A program made the translations under genes and the position numbers. The notes beneath the pieces were generated by a model. The model did not search any database, was not told where the DNA came from, and saw only the letters and a program-made list of their open reading frames with translations. From contig CM055607.1 of assembly GCA_029379385.1 (NCBI GenBank), positions 17,422,001-17,486,000 on the forward strand: a DNA stretch of 64,000 bases, written 5' to 3'. The stretch comes from Quillaja saponaria (taxonomy: Eukaryota; Streptophyta; Magnoliopsida; Fabales; Quillajaceae). Positions 22,663 to 34,176 of the stretch are shown here, one piece after another (within the stretch, counting starts at the first letter, position 1; every line of letters starts with the position of its first letter).

Positions 22663-25132
22663 ACAAATAAAGGATCCAATTGCGTTAAATGAAACTATAG
22701 AGGGATATAATTGTAACACGAGAGACTAAATTGAACCTGAACTTAAACTACAGTGACCAAAAGTATAATTAGGCCTTTTTCTTTCTTCTACTGGACCCTT
22801 TTATTTTTTTTAGAAAATAAGGCAAAGCACCCAAAAAAACTAAAAAGGAATCAACCTAGATTACAAAATCCTTTAAAATCATTACAAAGTAAAACTACTA
22901 ACACCCACAGGGCATTAAAAACCAAGTAACCCATAAAGGTAAATTAATAGTATAGTTAGTCAACCAATTTGTCACTGCATTCCTTTAATGATAAGAATGA
23001 CGAAAGTTAAGAACACTAGTGGTCTAGTTAGGTAAATTAGAGAGGGGTAAATAGTTTTTTGGTTAAAATCACTTTTTGGATTTGAATAAACAATCAAAAA
23101 GCATAATAAGCAAATCTCTTAAATACAACAAGTAGATATGAAAGAAAATTAATCTACTAAAAGTAAAGAGTTAAGAGATTTGACATAAATTTTTTTTTAT
23201 TTGTTAACAATAAGGAGTTAAGAGATATGACAATTTTTTTTTTTAATTTTTAATTTTTATAGTTTTTCACCAAAACCTTGGCTACTTCCTTTCCTTAAGT
23301 CTTACTTGAATGATTCCCTAACAACTAAAATTATAGGAGTCATCCAACACATTTTCACCAATTGGATTACAGGACTCTATGAACTTTAAACCAACTGAAT
23401 TATAAGGCTCAATCAAACCAAATGTTCTGTAGAACACACAAGTATGACTTATTGCCTCATTGTTTCTCCTCTCAAGGGGAAATAAATACAAAGAGTTTCA
23501 TTTCTCTAAATCACAAAGTCAGACTATTTTAGATGATTTCACAATAGAGTAGAATGATATGAAAGTTTGGCTATTTTCTAACACATAGTGTTTTGACTGA
23601 GATTGATAAATTATGAAACATGAAGCTAAGAAGATTTTTGTACAAATCAAATTAATGAAAGTTTTGTACCTTGTATATCTCTTCTTCTTTGAGCTTTTTA
23701 ACGTTTATATGTCATACTGCCTTAGTGGTTGTTTCTCAGGAAAAAAAAAAAAAACTCATAACAATTTTTTTGCTGAGAGCAAGGACCTTGAGCCCTTTTC
23801 ATTTAATGGTTGTAGACAAATTTTCAGTTTGATATAAAGATAGACTGTTGTGCACGCTTCACCTGCTTGTTTTTACTTAGAACTTTTGTGATGTAGACTC
23901 TTGTGTCAGATGAACTTAACAAATAAAGGATCCAATTGCATCAACTGAAGCTATGGTGGGACCCAATTGTAACAATTGAAACACAAAATACTAAATTGAA
24001 CCAAAATTTGAACTACATAAACCATAAGTATAATTAGGCTTTTTATTCTCTTCTATTGTTGTTGTTGTTGTTGTTTTTTTTTTTTTTTTTTTTTTTTTTT
24101 GGGAAAATGAGGCAAAATACCCACAAAAACTAAAATGGAATTAACCTAGATTACAAAATCCTCTGAAATCATTACAAAGTAAAACTACTAACAACCACAA
24201 ATGAATAAAAACCAAGTAACCCCCAAAGGAAAATTAAGAGTATAGCTAACCAATTTGTTATTGCATTCATTTTACAATAAGAATGATGAAAGTTAAGAAC
24301 CCTGGTGGTCTAGTTAGGCAAATTAGAGTAGGGTAAATAGCTTTTCATTAAAATCACTTTTTGGACCTAAATAACAATCACTGAACAGAATAAGCAAATC
24401 TCTAAAATACAACTAATAGATATGTAAGACAATTAATTTGCTAAAAGCAAGGAGTTAAGAGATTTGATAAAATAAATAAAATTATAGTGGTTTACGAAAA
24501 CCTTGGTTACATCCACTCCTCAAGTTTCACCTGAATGTTTCACTACCAGCTAAAATTGAATGAGTCATCCAACACATTTTCACCAACTAAATTACAAGGC
24601 TCTGTGAACCTTACACCAACTAAATTATAAGGCTCAATTAAACCAACAGTTTCGTAGAACACACAAGTAGGACTTACAACCTTTGTCTCACTTTTCTTCT
24701 CCTCTTAAAGGGAAATAAATACAATGAGTTTAATTTCACTCAATCACAAAGTCAGATGAATTTAGAAGAGTTTACAATAGAGCAGAATGATAAGAAAGTT
24801 TGGCTCTTTTCTAATACAAAGTGTTTTGGTTGAGATTGATGAAGTATGAAACACGAAGCTAAGAAGATTTTTGTAGAAATCAAATTGATGAAAGTTTTGT
24901 ACCTTGTATATCTCTTCTTCTCTTGAGCTTTATAATGTTTATAGGCCATACTGCCATAGTAGTGGTTTCTCAAAGAAAAAAAAAAACATTAGAAAGCTTT
25001 TACTAAGAGTAGAGACCTTGAGCCTTGTTCAATTAATGGATACAAATGAACTTTCAGTTTGATATAAACATTGATTATTGTGCATGATTTTACTTAGAAC
25101 TTTTGTGATTTAGACTCCTGTATCATATGAAC
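22663..25132. repeat. Direct duplication of a ~1.26-kb block (copies 22663-23918 and 23919-25132)
   Basis: Both copies start 'acaaataaaggatccaattg', continue through the outer ~110 bp of the M1 right TIR ('aagtataattaggc') and then share a long collinear stretch: 'acctagattacaaaatcct', 'ttacaaagtaaaactacta', 'ggtggtctagttaggtaaat', 'gaccttgagcc', 'tttcagtttgatataaa' and 'ttacttagaacttttgtga'. They end at 'gactc.tgt.tca.atgaac'. Each copy carries its own indels. The second contains a (ttg)n tract plus a T run at about 24056-24106. No gene is recognised in either unit. The duplication must postdate insertion of M1 because it carries a piece of its TIR. Confidence 0.85.
24056..24106. repeat. Microsatellite (ttg)n followed by poly-T
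   Basis: A short (ttg)n tract merges into a run of about 30 T. It sits where the second duplication unit leaves the M1-derived TIR sequence; the first unit has a short T-rich run at the equivalent place. Confidence 0.8.
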
Positions 25133-25812
25133 TTTGTTCAAATAGTAAAGTAGACACAGAGATAACATTGTGCAAGTACAAACATTGAGTTTTGATGGAG
25201 TCTGATTATGCATTTATGCTATTCCAGAAAAAAAGCCATTAAGTAACACTACTCCAATGTGAGTTATCAGCTACTTTGCTAAAATGAAACTAATAGTTTT
25301 GATGTGCGAAGCTTCAGCCACTGATTATTGCTTTCAAGAGTTATCTAATTAATGAAATGGTGCACATCTCTTCTGTAGCAAGTTAGCATTATATAATCCA
25401 CCAGTTAATGCCTTCAACTTGATTTCAACATTTAGACAAAACTTTAGTAGATAGTCAATTTAGTTCCTTAAAACATCAATTATTCTTTACCATGAGAGAA
25501 TAAGTTGATTTCTTTTCAACTCTTGGAAAATCATCAGTTGCAGAAAGCCAAATACTGATTGAATTGATCTTTTGCTTTCAACATTTAGATAAAGTCCATT
25601 CAATTCCACAGACATTTTTCTAAAAAGGATTTCTTGCTTTCATCCTGTTTAAATTTTGGGCTGGAAACAAATACGAACTATTCATATTCTAATTTTTATT
25701 CAAGGCTAATTCAAATCGAATTCGAACTGAGGTTGGTATACGAATTTGAATTCTAATTTGTATATACCAGTATTCGATTTGATATTCGAAAATTACTTAT
25801 ATTACTATTTGT
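25133..25812. other. Intergenic AT-rich sequence
   Basis: No gene, RNA or transposon end recognised. A stretch at about 25680-25800 is rich in imperfect 'attcgaat' words. Confidence 0.5.
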
Positions 25813-26125
25813 TACCACGGGGACAACCTGAAGACCTCGTGGGTAGACCAACCTCACCGGGACGACCTAGAGACCTCGTGGGAGACCAACCTCACAGGGA
25901 TGACCTGAAGACCTCGTAGGGAAACCAACCTCACAGGGACTAACCTGAAGACCTCGTGGAGAAACCAACCTCAAGAAGAAAAACTGAAGATCTTGTGGCG
26001 ATTCCAGCCTTACGAAGGAAGACTTGAAGTCCTCGTGTCATAGGGGAAACTAACCTCATGGGGAAGATCTGAGACCTCGTGGGAAACCAACCTCATGGGG
26101 ACGACCTAAAGACCTCATGGAAAGA
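25813..26125. repeat. Minisatellite 1: about eight ~39-40-bp units
   Basis: The phrase 'acctgaagacctcgtggg...accaacctcac.gggac' recurs, with 'agacctcgt' or near variants at 25832, 25871, 25909, 25949, 25988, 26028, 26072 and 26110. Spacing is 38-44 bp. Units are diverged. Confidence 0.85.
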
Positions 26126-26587
26126 CGTGAAGATAGATCTTAAAATGTTGAACTTAGGAGCACGGGCTACGAACCAAAACTCGGGTTTCAGCCCAAACCA
26201 AATAGGTTTGTCATATTGCTTATGCACAACATAATCGGGGTCGTATGCTCGGTCCATGGGTTGCGCTGTAATGTCGCGAGAAGGCGACTTTACTTGTAAA
26301 TACCCCAAGTTATATATTTTCACTGTACTTGGCGTGTACACAAACCAATTAATAATATGCCATGATTTAACTGTTCAAATATGATTTATTAACTCGCCTA
26401 CCATTATAATTGTGAGGCTATCATAAGAGATGAGCACGAGCACTAACTTAGCAAGATAATTTGCACTTGGTGGCATGGAAAACTGGTGATTCACCACCCA
26501 CAATTTGTGACTTACAACCTGAGACCCAACTATTAAATTAATCAACCAGTAAAGCCTGATCAGTTGCAGGAAAATCTCCAAACAGGA

Positions 26588-26930
26588 GAACCCATGTAAA
26601 GAAGCCTACATGACGTATGGGTGTCAATGCCAAGAAGGCTTGCTCAAGAGTCATCCTAGCCTTGCCTAGTGAAAACCACGTAATGAATCTAGCATGACGT
26701 TTGGGTGTCAAAGCTAAGGAAGCTTACCCAAAAGTCATCTCGACCCTGGTTAGTAAAACCTATATAAGAAAGCCCGCATGACATGTGGGTGTCAACTCCA
26801 AGGAGGTCACTCAAGAGTCATCCTGACTCTGCCTAGTACAAACCCACAGTAAGGAAGCCTGCATGACGTCTGGGTGTCAATGCCAAAGAGGCTTGCCCAA
26901 GAGTCACCTCGGTCTTGCCTGGTGCCTCTA
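26588..26930. repeat. Minisatellite 2: four 84-bp units
   Basis: 'gcatgacgt.tgggtgtcaatgcca' followed by 'aagagtcatc' and 'cttgcctagtg' recurs. 'tgacgt' or a near variant falls at 26611, 26695, 26779 and 26864, a period of 84-85 bp. Confidence 0.9.
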
Positions 26931-27480
26931 GAATGGTAAGCAAGGTCAATAAAGCACAGTCCCTACAACCTGAACCACTACGAGCTTAGTACCCAGGGAT
27001 TATAAGACGCTATAGGTGTGTCGCTTCCTACTGGATTCTAAAGGTTGAACCTTTGTCGACGGGCTAAGACCCGAGAAGATAGTCTGATCAGGGGATAAAT
27101 TGACCTATTAGACCATGCCCAAAACTGTTTCGCCATGATAGTGCAGTAAAGGGCTGACTCCTGACTTAGGTCCAACCAGGTGATAGACTGACGTGTTAAA
27201 CCATGCCTGAACAAGGGCTAGGAATAAAGAGAAAAAAGATCAATTTTAAGTATGATAAAAGGTTCAACCTAATAGATAGCTCACCACAAGTGAGGCAGGA
27301 AGCCGAAGAGCTACACTTTAGGCTACATGACCTCAAGCCATGACTCCTATGTCACACAAATTGGCATGGTAACTAAAAAGTTACAGGAATACTCCGAGCA
27401 CAAAGCTCACCCATTAAGAAAGAGCTCACATATTACTATATAAAAGGGCTTAGCTCCATTTCGCAAGACATAACCTATCT

Positions 27481-27660
27481 CAACTCTCCCTCTCAGGTCA
27501 AATGCAGATTAGTTCCACCTCTTAGGTTGAACCCGGATCAGCTCCACCTGTTATATTGGACCCAATCTCAGCTCTACCTCTTAGGTTGGACCCGATCTCG
27601 GCTCTATCTCTCAGGTCAGACCCATATCAACTTTACCTATTAGCTCGGACTTGAACCGAC
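27481..27660. repeat. Minisatellite 3: about six 30-bp units
   Basis: 'agctccacctcttaggttggacccgatct'-like units recur, with the 'cttaggt' core near 27491, 27521, 27550, 27579, 27609 and 27640. Confidence 0.85.
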
Positions 27661-28067
27661 ACCAAGTCCTTAAAGCCAAACTTAAATCTAGACAAATTTG
27701 GATATATGAGATAGGTTATGAGTATACAGAATGGGCCATCCAGCCGGGCATTTCAACCTTAACAATTTAGGTTTGCCCCTCGTTGACTTCAAATCCTAAT
27801 CACTGCACTTCTCAAACTTGTTTTGATGGGACTAGTGTTAATACATGATTGGTCCTAACCAATCTAAAGAGGACACATGGTGTCATAATACATGTCATGA
27901 TATTACTAGATAACCAACTATATATATATGAGCTTAAGGCAGGTAGGGAGAATCCTCTCTGAATATTCTCTCATTGTCTTATTATTTACTTATCTCTTAA
28001 GAATACATACTGACTTAAGCTACAGAATGCTAACGGTTTAGAGGACCAACCCTATAAGTCTACCAAA

Positions 28068-28330
28068 TAGCACCCAATGACCACCCTTGCAGGTTTACTG
28101 AAGAGCACTTAAGGAAACCTCCCAACCAAAAAAGCACAAGAGGTAACCTCTGACTAGAGGAGCATGTGAGTAGACCTTCCGACCAGAAGAGCGCAAGAGG
28201 AAACCGTTCAACTAAAGGAACACATAAGGTGACTGCACTACCAGAGGAGAACCCGAGGATCACCCTTGAGCTCGGACGACCGCCCATGCAAGTCTACCAT
28301 AGAGCATCTGAGAGACCTCTGAACTAGGAT
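28068..28330. repeat. Minisatellite 4: about eight ~30-bp units
   Basis: 'agaggagcacaagaggaaacctcccgacc'-like units recur at roughly 30-bp spacing (cores near 28101, 28131, 28161, 28191, 28219 and 28247). Divergence is high. Confidence 0.75.
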
Positions 28331-28677
28331 AAATCTTGCATTAACACCAACAATATAAGAAAGTGAAAGAGATGTACAACCAAATAAGATGAAGAGGTTC
28401 TTGAGTTTAAGTTAGAAATATGAAACTCTACAATTAGAGCACCTGTATGGCATAATAAAAAAAAAAAGGGCTTTATTTTACTTTTCCTTATTTTGCTATT
28501 GAGAAAAGATATCCTGGAGTTCAGTGGTGTGAAGAGTACTTTTTGTATTATAAAATCAAACAAATGTGATCCCAAAAGTTGAGGATAATTATGTAAAAAT
28601 TTATAGTTAAAAAGTAAAATAGAATACTACGATACATTATTGACTTAAGAATAATTATGTACAATTTTATAGCATTG

Positions 28678-28735
28678 TAAAATGGAACACAACGATACAT
28701 TATTGGAATGACGATACATTATTGGAATGAAAATA
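28678..28735. repeat. Short tandem duplication 'acgatacattattggaatg'
   Basis: Two adjacent copies of the 19-mer, with a related 'acgatacattattg' about 55 bp upstream. Confidence 0.8.
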
Positions 28736-28757
28736 TCAACAACCTTATTATTATTAT

Positions 28758-29929
28758 AAAGTTTAATTGCACTTTTGGTTCTTATAATTTAATTTTGAGT
28801 TCACTTTCGTCCCTCAAACTTAAATTGCTCAATTGGATCCCCACTAGGTTTAATATGATACATTTAAGTCCCTCCCGTCCAAATTAATATTAACGTTGGT
28901 GACGTTGTTAACAGAAGATGAGGTGGACAACCAAGTTGATATAATTAACTAATAAAAAAGAGGCACATGTATAAAAATTTAATATAAAAGAATTTTAATA
29001 AATAAAAAGAAAAATAATTTTTTTTTGGCTAAACAAAAGAAAAATAATTTTAAAAAATATAAAATATAAAAAATAAAATTCTTTCTCTCTCTTTCTCACT
29101 GCACCCGGCTGCTTAAATTCCTCCATAGCCACAAAATCTACAAACCTGACCTTAGTCATTCGAGTAGCAGAACTATAGAGAAAGCTCATCAAACACCAAA
29201 AGTTCCTCCATAGCCATAAAATCTCCCTCCCTCTCTGATCCAAATCGAAATTCAGAAATTTTAAGTTTTGGTTTTAGATCTAGCAGTTTTTGATTTATGC
29301 CTCCAATTTCTTAGTTCCAAGTGTTGGCCAACGAGATCAAAGGAGCCCTTGAAGAAAAACACCAAGATCGATGCCATGAAGAAAGCAATTATGCTTTTGC
29401 TCAACGGCGAGACTATACCTCAACTTTTCATCATCATCACTTGCTATGTGCTTCCTGTCAAGGACCTAACGGTTCAGAAACTTTTCCTTCGCTTCGCATT
29501 TTCTGTTTAAAGATCATTGACAAGATTGATTCTCCTCATTTGTCAAAACAAAGTCTTTCAACCATTAGCCATCAGTCATCCAGACAGATTTGTTGTTTCT
29601 TTGTTGGTGCGTGGTGATGGTGAAGAGAAAGAGAGAGAAAAGGGAAGGGTTTGATTAATTTTTTGTTTTACACATTTTTAATTCTTAATATTACTTTTAT
29701 TTTTTTAAGTATTTAGATTTAACTTTTATATAAATTTTATAATAAGATACGTGAATATTTTTGATTCATTAAATATATCAACTCAACCGTCCATCTCATC
29801 TTCTGTTAATAATGTCACCAACAGTGTTAATTTAGATTAATTATATCACATTAAATCTAGTAAGAATAACTTAAGGGATGAAAATTAATTTAAATTTAAA
29901 CTATGAAGACCAAAATATAATTAAACCTT
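28758..29929. mobile_element. Mutator-like (long-TIR) non-autonomous element M2
   Basis: The ends 'aaagtttaattgcacttttgg' and '...accaaaatataattaaacctt' are inverted copies. Similarity continues inward some 200 bp, including the 'gttaacagaagatgaggtgg' / 'ccatctcatcttctgttaat' pair. The element is 1.17 kb with a non-coding middle related to that of M1 ('aattcctccatagccaca', 'ctctctttctcactgca'). Flanks on both sides are (tta)n microsatellite, so a 9-bp target duplication is compatible but not provable. It is non-autonomous, with no transposase frame. Confidence 0.75.
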
Positions 29930-32262
29930 ATTATTATTATTTTCCCTTTCTTTGTTGAAGCTCATCAACATGGACCCCAATTTTCAAGCACCGAATGGGT
30001 CCCCGATCCCTCGTAAGGTCGTGTGCGGTGTATAGGAGTAGAATAGATGAATTAATGAGTTAGTAATGGTCCCCTAAAAGAGACATCTAGCTTTGCTGTT
30101 TGCATATGAGGAAAAGGCTCTTTTGGTAATCGGGATGGTGAGGATTAAGGATCAAGGATTGAGGATTGTTTCACTATTTTAATTCTTTTTTATCAAAATT
30201 TTCCACATAGGACAATTAGGTTTCTACCTAATTGATGGATACAGAAAAATTAATTGTATAATATGAAATCAGTTATTTATACTTAATAAGATATTTTAAA
30301 TTTTCTTAGACAGAAATATTATAAAACATTTTTCATGTGCAATTATTTATTGTTTTACATTAGGGTTCGAGGGAACGGCCGGTTTGGATGTTTTTATTTG
30401 TACAGTACTCCCTGCATCCTACTGCAAGGTGGTCCCGCTCCAATATCGCTTACGTACAAGTTTAATTTCTTTTCTCTCTCCAATTTATTAGTTTTTTTTC
30501 TTTGAATCTTTTGTTTTCAATTTTTTTTTCTTCTCAAAACCTTCTTTTTCTTTTCTTGTTTTCAACTTTCTTTCGTTTTCATATGTCTTTTTTTAATATT
30601 CAGAATAAATTCTTTTAAAAACAGACTTCATCACAAATTTACAAATGAGTAAATATATTGCTATTATTTAAAGTATGGTGCATGCATTCCTGCATGTAAT
30701 AATATTTAAAAAATAATCTCGAACACTTAAGAGGTTAACTTTATGATTGAAAATATATGCTATATGTAATAATTTTATGAGTTTGAAATCTTTTGAGAAA
30801 GTTGTAGGGAGTAAAATTGTCATAATTCCTTAAGTTACTTGATGATATGAATGTGTATTATATTTATTGACTTCATGAGTTTGATTCTACTGGAGGAGGC
30901 TATGGTGAGTTAAATCGTTATAAATTTCATAGTTTTGGCAAGGACTGCCTGTTTTTGATTGAACCAGACACACTTGACCATTAAATCAAACAAACAAACA
31001 AAAAAATTCGATTAAGTCGCTACCATCTAAAAAATAAAATACTATAATTTTATATAGCAAGTAATCATTTACACTTATCTACTGTTTTATTCTTTCATGA
31101 TTATATCAGTTTTCAATTTAGTCTTCCAAGAATTTTTTCAATCAATTTTATCCTTCAAGATCCAAGAGTTTCATTATCCTCTTTACCTGTTATGAGTTAA
31201 CGAAATAACTACAATCGACATAAAGATAATAACGTACATAAATTATTTTTATATCTTGTAAAACTTTTTTGGTAATTCTATTATTAAATTATGTAAAATT
31301 ATTTTATTTATGCATAAATGAGAATGAAAGAGCATAACTTGATTAAAAATTTCTAAATCATTGAGAATAAAATTGACCAAAAGTATTCTTGAATGACTAA
31401 TTAAAAAACTGAGACAATCTTGAGAACTAAAAGAATATTTAAGTCAATCATTTATAAGTATAAAAATGATTTATTTATAGCAAAATTTTAAATATTTTGT
31501 CAATAATAAATGAGTATTTAAAGAAAAAAAACTTAACAATTGTATTGAATATCTGTCCAACTATTTTATTACTGACTAAAAAATCAACTTCAATTATTTT
31601 TCTTAAATATATCTTTAGGGATTTGGTTTGGATGGCATTTTTTCGGATAATGGACATAAATAATAACTTAATAAAAAAAAAAATACATTTCACGTGAATT
31701 TTTTTTCCTTTTTTTGAGAAATATTTTTTGTCTAAATTATCAAAGAAATCACGTGAAAAAAAGAGCAAAGCCAAAAAGAAAACAGGGCAGTTTTTAAGAA
31801 AAACTGAAAAGAGGTCATTCATGAAAGGAAACTAAAAAATTAATTATTGGAGAGAGGAAAGAAACTAAGAAATAAATTATTGGAGAGAGTACTGTAAATT
31901 TAACAAAAAATAAAATAAAGAAAACACCAATCATTTTGGTCTCAGACTTCGTCCACCTAACAAAGAGTTTGTCTACATGCAAAGTCTCTCTTGTCACTGA
32001 CTTTGGTTTTTGATTTGCGAAATAATCAATATATTTTTCTTCAATATTTTTGGTTTGGATATCTACTTACTATTATAAAAACTTGAAACTCCTTATGATT
32101 TATTTCCTTTTAAATAACATAAAATGTCAATATAATAATAAATCTAATTTCATCTCATATTCAATAGGGCTATTTTTTTTAGTGATAGTTTGGAAAGTTC
32201 TATTGAGTTGTACTCTATTGTTATTAAAAATTCTTGAGGTGATATATTCTTTGTGTAACGGG
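29930..32262. other. Intergenic AT-rich sequence
   Basis: No gene or element recognised. Frames of 60-115 residues here (for example 31475-31822 minus) are Phe/Lys/Ile-rich products of AT-rich DNA and overlap frames on the other strand. Confidence 0.55.
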
Positions 32263-34145
32263 TGTCACATTCCTTATGGAGATATGACTGACCAAACTTT
32301 TGTAATCTTGATTTCAGAATCAAGAAACAGACACGACTCTTGACTAAACTAAATAATAAAAGTAAATTTTATAAAAACAGAAGTTAATTGTAAAAATTTG
32401 TTTACTGAAATATGTAACAATTTATTAAAAATTTTAACAGAAATTTCCTGTAAAGTGAAACATGCTCATATAATATAAATAACATATATTCCTGTTTTTA
32501 TATAATAACGACAATGACAATAAAGACAACAAGGAACTCCGCTCCGATTCTCATTACAATAACAAATAATTAGACTATTATATAACACTAAGACCAGACA
32601 CCTCATAGCTTTACTACGACTGCAAATTTTCACCCCTAAACTTCAAGATTGAGATTTCGGATAATTACCTTGCCACCTATTATCATCAAGTCATGCACTT
32701 GTTGATGATGTATATCAAAATCCAGTTACTAAAAAAAATCAACAAAGAGATGGATGAGTTGTATGGACTCCATGAGTGAAAAATCGTAGCTAAATGGTAC
32801 TAGCATTCCTCAAAGTATATATATATATATATATCATTATTTAATCTCAAATAACTGTTTTTATATTTTAATTCAATAGTATAAGCACATAAGTGTAATT
32901 CTCATAAATCCATGGTTCACATGTTTTTCAACATATATAACTCAATTCAAATATCTGAGGATTCATAATCTTAAACAAAGCATACAAAGCAAGCAAAGGG
33001 CCAACAGAGTAACTCAGCCTTGCACACCACCTCCCACTAGGTAGTTTTGTGCCCGCATACCAAACAAAATTAGAAACAGAAACAGAATTACTAAATCCCT
33101 TCTCCAAATCCATCCACTGGGACTGAGCACTTGATTCTTTTAAAACACTTATTGGAATAAAAAAAATTTCAAATCAGAATATTAAATCAAAATATCCTAG
33201 GTACACTTGCATTTCAGTTTCAGAAATAAAATCATTTCATAAAACATTTCACTTTGTTGGTCCTTATTAACCACAAATAATTTCAAACAAACATAATTCA
33301 AATAACTTACTGAAACACTGCACTTGCTTATTATTTTTTATATAATACATTTATTCAAATACACATACGATTACACATAATAATCTAGCTACTAAAAGGT
33401 AATAATTAACCACTCATCTTTAACTAATTTCATTCATCACTCACACTTGCAGTCATGCGCATCGTTGGTTTAACCACACTTTTCGAAGCTGCAATTACAT
33501 TTTCAAGTATTTATTTAAGTTTGAAAATTATTAAGTTATAACCTATTAGTTATGAAAATCGAGTTACTCAGTTTCAAGTATTTATTTAAAGTTAACTCTT
33601 CTTTAATTATTTTCACAACGATCTTAAAGATATATTTGATTTTTGCTTATATACTTAATTAAATTTAACAAAACCAAGTTTAAACATACAAAAACAGGAC
33701 ACTACACAAATTCTTAATTGTCAACCCCTGATTCTGATCCTTATAGAATTCTCATACTTGAGATTTAAATTACAAAACTTTCTAGTATAGTATTTCAAGA
33801 TGTTAGGAACAATTTGTATTTAGAGGTCCTAGGCTAATTCAAACTACAACTTATGACAAAGTCTCCCGAACCAACTGAAACTCATTAAAAAATCTTTCAT
33901 GGACCTAGTTGCAATCTAGTAGCTTTACTGACAAATATACTTAGAACCAGTTACAAAATATTTTAGATATCAACTCAAGACCCTAAGCTACACTTTCTAT
34001 TTAGAACTCTTAATTTAATTCAGTCCTAAAAACACCCGAAATACAAGATTTTTCAATTAATTTGAAGCTTTCAATAAAATTTTTAATATAGAACACCTAG
34101 TTTTACTACCAAACAGGACATGACAAAAAGGAGAGACTGGAAAAG

Positions 34146-34176
<31 letters not shown>

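Larger units (their letters stand above)
18360..22775. mobile_element. Mutator-like (long-TIR) non-autonomous element M1, split by a LINE
   Basis: The left end from 'ggcttaattaaacttttggt' and the right end '...accaaaagtataattaggcc' are inverted copies. Similarity runs inward for about 245 bp (18360-18605 against 22510-22775), through the 'agagactaaatt' and 'ggatcc' blocks, the 'aaattaa..ttgatg' block and an A/T-rich inner part. Without the LINE the element is about 1.2 kb, the size of its relative M2 at 28758-29929, with which it shares the ends and the internal 'aattcctccatagcca' segment. Long TIRs with a short non-coding middle fit non-autonomous Mutator-like elements. A 9-bp target duplication cannot be shown because both flanks are T-rich. 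No transposase is present. Confidence 0.7.
25813..28340. mobile_element. Decayed LTR-like region carrying four minisatellite arrays
   Basis: The block is much GC-richer than its surroundings. It contains TATA-like motifs ('actatataaaagggctt' at about 27436; 'tatatatatgagcttaaggc' at about 27920) followed by leader-like sequence ('ctctctgaatattctctcat', 'catactgacttaagc'). It ends near 28340 with 'ttgcattaaca'. Tandem arrays plus such a core occur in LTRs of some plant Ty3/gypsy lineages, so a solo LTR or LTR remnant is the likely source. Neither border nor a target duplication could be fixed, and no polyprotein is present. Confidence 0.4.

Noticed and set aside
25813..26125. Possible CRISPR-like array
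   Set aside because: Units are contiguous diverged minisatellite repeats without unique spacers, in plant nuclear DNA.
26093..26341. 82-residue minus-strand frame overlapping minisatellite 1
   Set aside because: No domain; the frame runs out of the satellite array and is probably spurious.
31475..31822. 115-residue minus-strand frame rich in Phe, Lys and Ile
   Set aside because: Composition mirrors the very AT-rich DNA and the opposite strand is open as well; no motif.
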